From CAZTLI01 sp964614375 (lineage in GTDB: Bacteria > Chloroflexota > Anaerolineae > Aggregatilineales > Phototrophicaceae), in contig CAZTLI010000231.1 of the NCBI GenBank assembly GCA_964614375.1, positions 1 to 8,372 of the forward strand: a stretch of DNA of 8,372 nucleotides, written 5' to 3'. Of this stretch, positions 7,059-8,372 are shown one piece after another (positions within the stretch are counted from its first letter, which is position 1; each line of letters begins with the position of its first letter). The position numbers and the translations under genes were made by a program. The notes under the pieces were generated by a model. That model searched no databases. It had not been told where the DNA came from and saw nothing but the letters and a program-made list of their open reading frames with translations.

Positions 7059-7093
7059 CGGCCTCTTCCCAAGAGCGCCGTTTTTTGTTTTTT
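7059..7093 (+). terminator. Strong intrinsic terminator without an upstream gene
   Basis: CGGC-CTCTT (7059-7067) pairs with AAGAG-(C)-GCCG (7071-7080) in a 9-bp stem with one bulged C and a CCC loop. It is followed by six T, a G and six more T (7081-7093). Direction is plus. The nearest plus-strand gene upstream ends about 720 bases away, beyond an oppositely oriented gene. It may end a very short RNA, act as an attenuator for the aminotransferase starting at 7441, or insulate that gene. Confidence 0.75.
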
Positions 7094-7135
7094 ATACACC
7101 AATTTCCCCAATTTTCGACAATCAACCCTCTTCAT

Positions 7136-7282
7136 CTACGGGGACATACCAGTCAGGACACTGGAACTCAACTGTTGTACATCCGAACCATCGTCATTCA
7201 TGATATAGATTTCAAAGTCGCCATCTGCGACAGAGTTGACTGTTCGTGTATAGTGCAGCCGAAAATAGCCCAAAACTGGACA
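7136..7282 (-). pseudogene. Decayed TolB/PD40 beta-propeller repeat
   Basis: Minus-strand translation from 7282 to the TAG at 7138-7136 gives 48 residues with a clear PD40/TolB-type propeller repeat: LHYTRT, then ADGDFEIYIMNDDGSDVQQL, where EIYxMNxDGS is the family signature. The frame is closed by a TGA at 7285-7283 just upstream and ends abruptly after the repeat. There is no convincing start, and I could not find a second propeller blade by eye in any minus frame on either side. A working protein of this family has several such repeats, so this is best read as the remnant of a lost gene. A small live ORF is unlikely. Confidence 0.6.
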
Positions 7283-7333
7283 TCATACGCACAAGGTTAT
7301 AGACTTAGGCTTTACACGATAGACACAAACCAA

Positions 7334-7382
7334 AGTCCAACTTTTTCCTGTTTCTCTCCTGTTTTTCAGGGGATTTTGGACT
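7334..7382 (+). other. Nested hairpin in the aminotransferase leader
   Basis: An outer 7-bp inverted repeat (AGTCCAA at 7334-7340, TTGGACT at 7376-7382) encloses an inner 7-bp stem with one G-U pair (7355-7361 with 7367-7373) and a five-T loop. It ends 58 bases before the aminotransferase start. No T-run follows, so it is not a terminator. It could be an operator or a leader RNA structure. No known riboswitch consensus is recognised. Confidence 0.4.
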
Positions 7383-7440
7383 AACTTTACAGACCTGAAC
7401 ATCGGCGCAACATGACGCATTCCGCGGTAAGGTGGGACAC

Positions 7441-8372
7441 ATGGCGAACCAGGAGATTGTTTATGATTTGCGGACGGGCTATCCAGATACGCATGCACTC
7501 GTGCCACATGACAAACTCGCGCAAATCACACAGGAATTGATATTGAGTGACCGCGCATCACAGTATGGCGGTGATTTGTTGGGCATCATTCAAGTGCGGC
7601 AAGCGGTCGCGCAGCATGTGACCCAATATACAGGCGATACCGTCACTGCCGATTCACTCCTCATCAGCAATGGCGCGATTCATGGTATTGACCTCTTCTG
7701 CCGGACAGTCACCGAGCCGGGTGACATCATCCTCATGGAAAGTCCGACCTTTTTCTTCATGTTCAATGTCTTTCGCAAGAGTCATATCGAGATTGTGACC
7801 GCGCCCATGACTCCCACTGGCATTGATCTCAATGCGCTGGAAGATGTGCTCAAACAGCATGGCAGCCGCGTCAAGATGCTTTATACCATCGCCAGTTATC
7901 ACAACCCCACTGGCCTCACCATGACCGCTGACCATCGTCAAGCCCTGGTCGAACTGGCACACCGCTACGATTTCAAAATCATCGAAGACGCCACCTACCA
8001 ATGGCTGTATTACAATGATGCGCCTCCGCCGCTGCTGCGGTATTATGACCCTGACGGCAGTCATGTCAGCACAGCCGGGACATTCAGCAAGGTGGTGATG
8101 CCCTCGCTGCGACAGGGTTGGATATGGTCTACGCCGGAAATGGGTATGGCGATGAGCGTCGGCAAAGGCGATGCGTCTACCAGTCGGCTCACATCATTGG
8201 TGATTACCGAATTCATCCAACGGGGCTTCATCGACGGTCAAATTGAACATGCGCGTATGGTATATGGCAGCCGCTGCAATGCCCTGTGTGATACGCTAGA
8301 AGCCTGTCTGCCCGATTGGGTGCAGTGGACACGCCCCGAAGGCGGTTATTTCGTGTGGTTGGAACTGCCGGA
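7441..8372 (+). CDS. PLP-dependent aminotransferase class I/II, 3' partial
   Basis: The first 310 residues of a fold-type I aminotransferase are present; the gene runs off the right edge. AAGGTG (7429-7434) lies 6 nt before the ATG. Visible motifs are SNGAIHGIDL (76-85), ESPTFFF (100-106) with an aromatic that should stack on PLP, HNPTG (154-158, N155 bonding PLP O3'), IEDATY (181-186, D183 pairing with the pyridine nitrogen) and SKVVMPSLRQGW (216-227) with the PLP lysine K217 and phosphate-binding R224. The pattern is that of the MocR C-terminal domain and LysN/2-aminoadipate aminotransferase group, but there is no N-terminal helix-turn-helix, so it is a free-standing enzyme. These enzymes exchange amino groups between an amino acid and a 2-oxo acid; the donor substrate cannot be assigned. 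About 80-100 residues of the C-terminus are missing. Confidence 0.92.
   Translation, partial: MANQEIVYDLRTGYPDTHALVPHDKLAQITQELILSDRASQYGGDLLGIIQVRQAVAQHVTQYTGDTVTADSLLISNGAIHGIDLFCRTVTEPGDIILMESPTFFFMFNVFRKSHIEIVTAPMTPTGIDLNALEDVLKQHGSRVKMLYTIASYHNPTGLTMTADHRQALVELAHRYDFKIIEDATYQWLYYNDAPPPLLRYYDPDGSHVSTAGTFSKVVMPSLRQGWIWSTPEMGMAMSVGKGDASTSRLTSLVITEFIQRGFIDGQIEHARMVYGSRCNALCDTLEACLPDWVQWTRPEGGYFVWLELP

Noticed and set aside
7227..7254. Possible promoter GCGACA, 16-nt spacer, TATAGT before the aminotransferase
   Set aside because: The -35 is a 4/6 match and it lies inside the propeller remnant. It is too weak to call without start-site data.
7085..7384. Plus-strand frame of 99 codons in the intergenic region
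   Set aside because: It begins inside the T-run of a terminator, shows no family pattern, and lies opposite the propeller remnant, whose minus-strand peptide is meaningful.
7283..7507. Minus-strand frame of 74 codons upstream of the propeller remnant
   Set aside because: It overlaps the aminotransferase start antisense and shows no propeller motif, so it does not extend the remnant convincingly.

Overview
The window is a piece of a bacterial chromosome, most likely from a Chloroflexota (Anaerolineae-like) organism. This is inferred from the long soluble multi-GAF/PAS histidine kinase, the style of the receiver domains, the type of threonine-synthase-like enzyme and the moderate GC content. 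No rRNA or other marker gene is present to prove it. A run of 10 N at 5438-5447 marks a scaffold join, so linkage between the left and right parts depends on the assembly.

Left part (1-5406, plus strand): a signalling cluster. It starts inside a large sensor histidine kinase whose N-terminus lies outside the window. What remains is the tail of one GAF domain, two GAF domains forming an ungapped 177-residue tandem repeat, a PAS domain, a third type of GAF, and a HisKA/HATPase_c kinase core. Three bases after its stop begins the most unusual gene of the window. It encodes a complete PLP-dependent, threonine-synthase-like enzyme with an N-terminal zinc ribbon, fused in one reading frame to two intact receiver (REC) domains. 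After a hairpin and about 110 further bases comes a single-domain response regulator. One kinase is therefore followed by three receivers, two of them attached to an amino-acid-metabolism enzyme. No DNA-binding output is visible, so the inferred output is control of an enzyme, or use of the enzyme fold as a signalling module.

Right part (5448-8372): a GNAT acetyltransferase with an extra C-terminal region resembling a second, degenerate GNAT unit (plus strand) converges on a small uncharacterised 123-residue protein (minus strand) that has its own Shine-Dalgarno and intrinsic terminator. A 578-base divergent intergenic region (6863-7440) follows. It holds a promoter-like element placed directly before a strong orphan terminator, a decayed single TolB/PD40 beta-propeller repeat on the minus strand, and a nested hairpin in the leader of the next gene. 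The window ends inside a fold-type I PLP aminotransferase (MocR/LysN-like class I/II) that is cut at the right edge.

No tRNA, rRNA, CRISPR array, insertion sequence or phage gene was seen.
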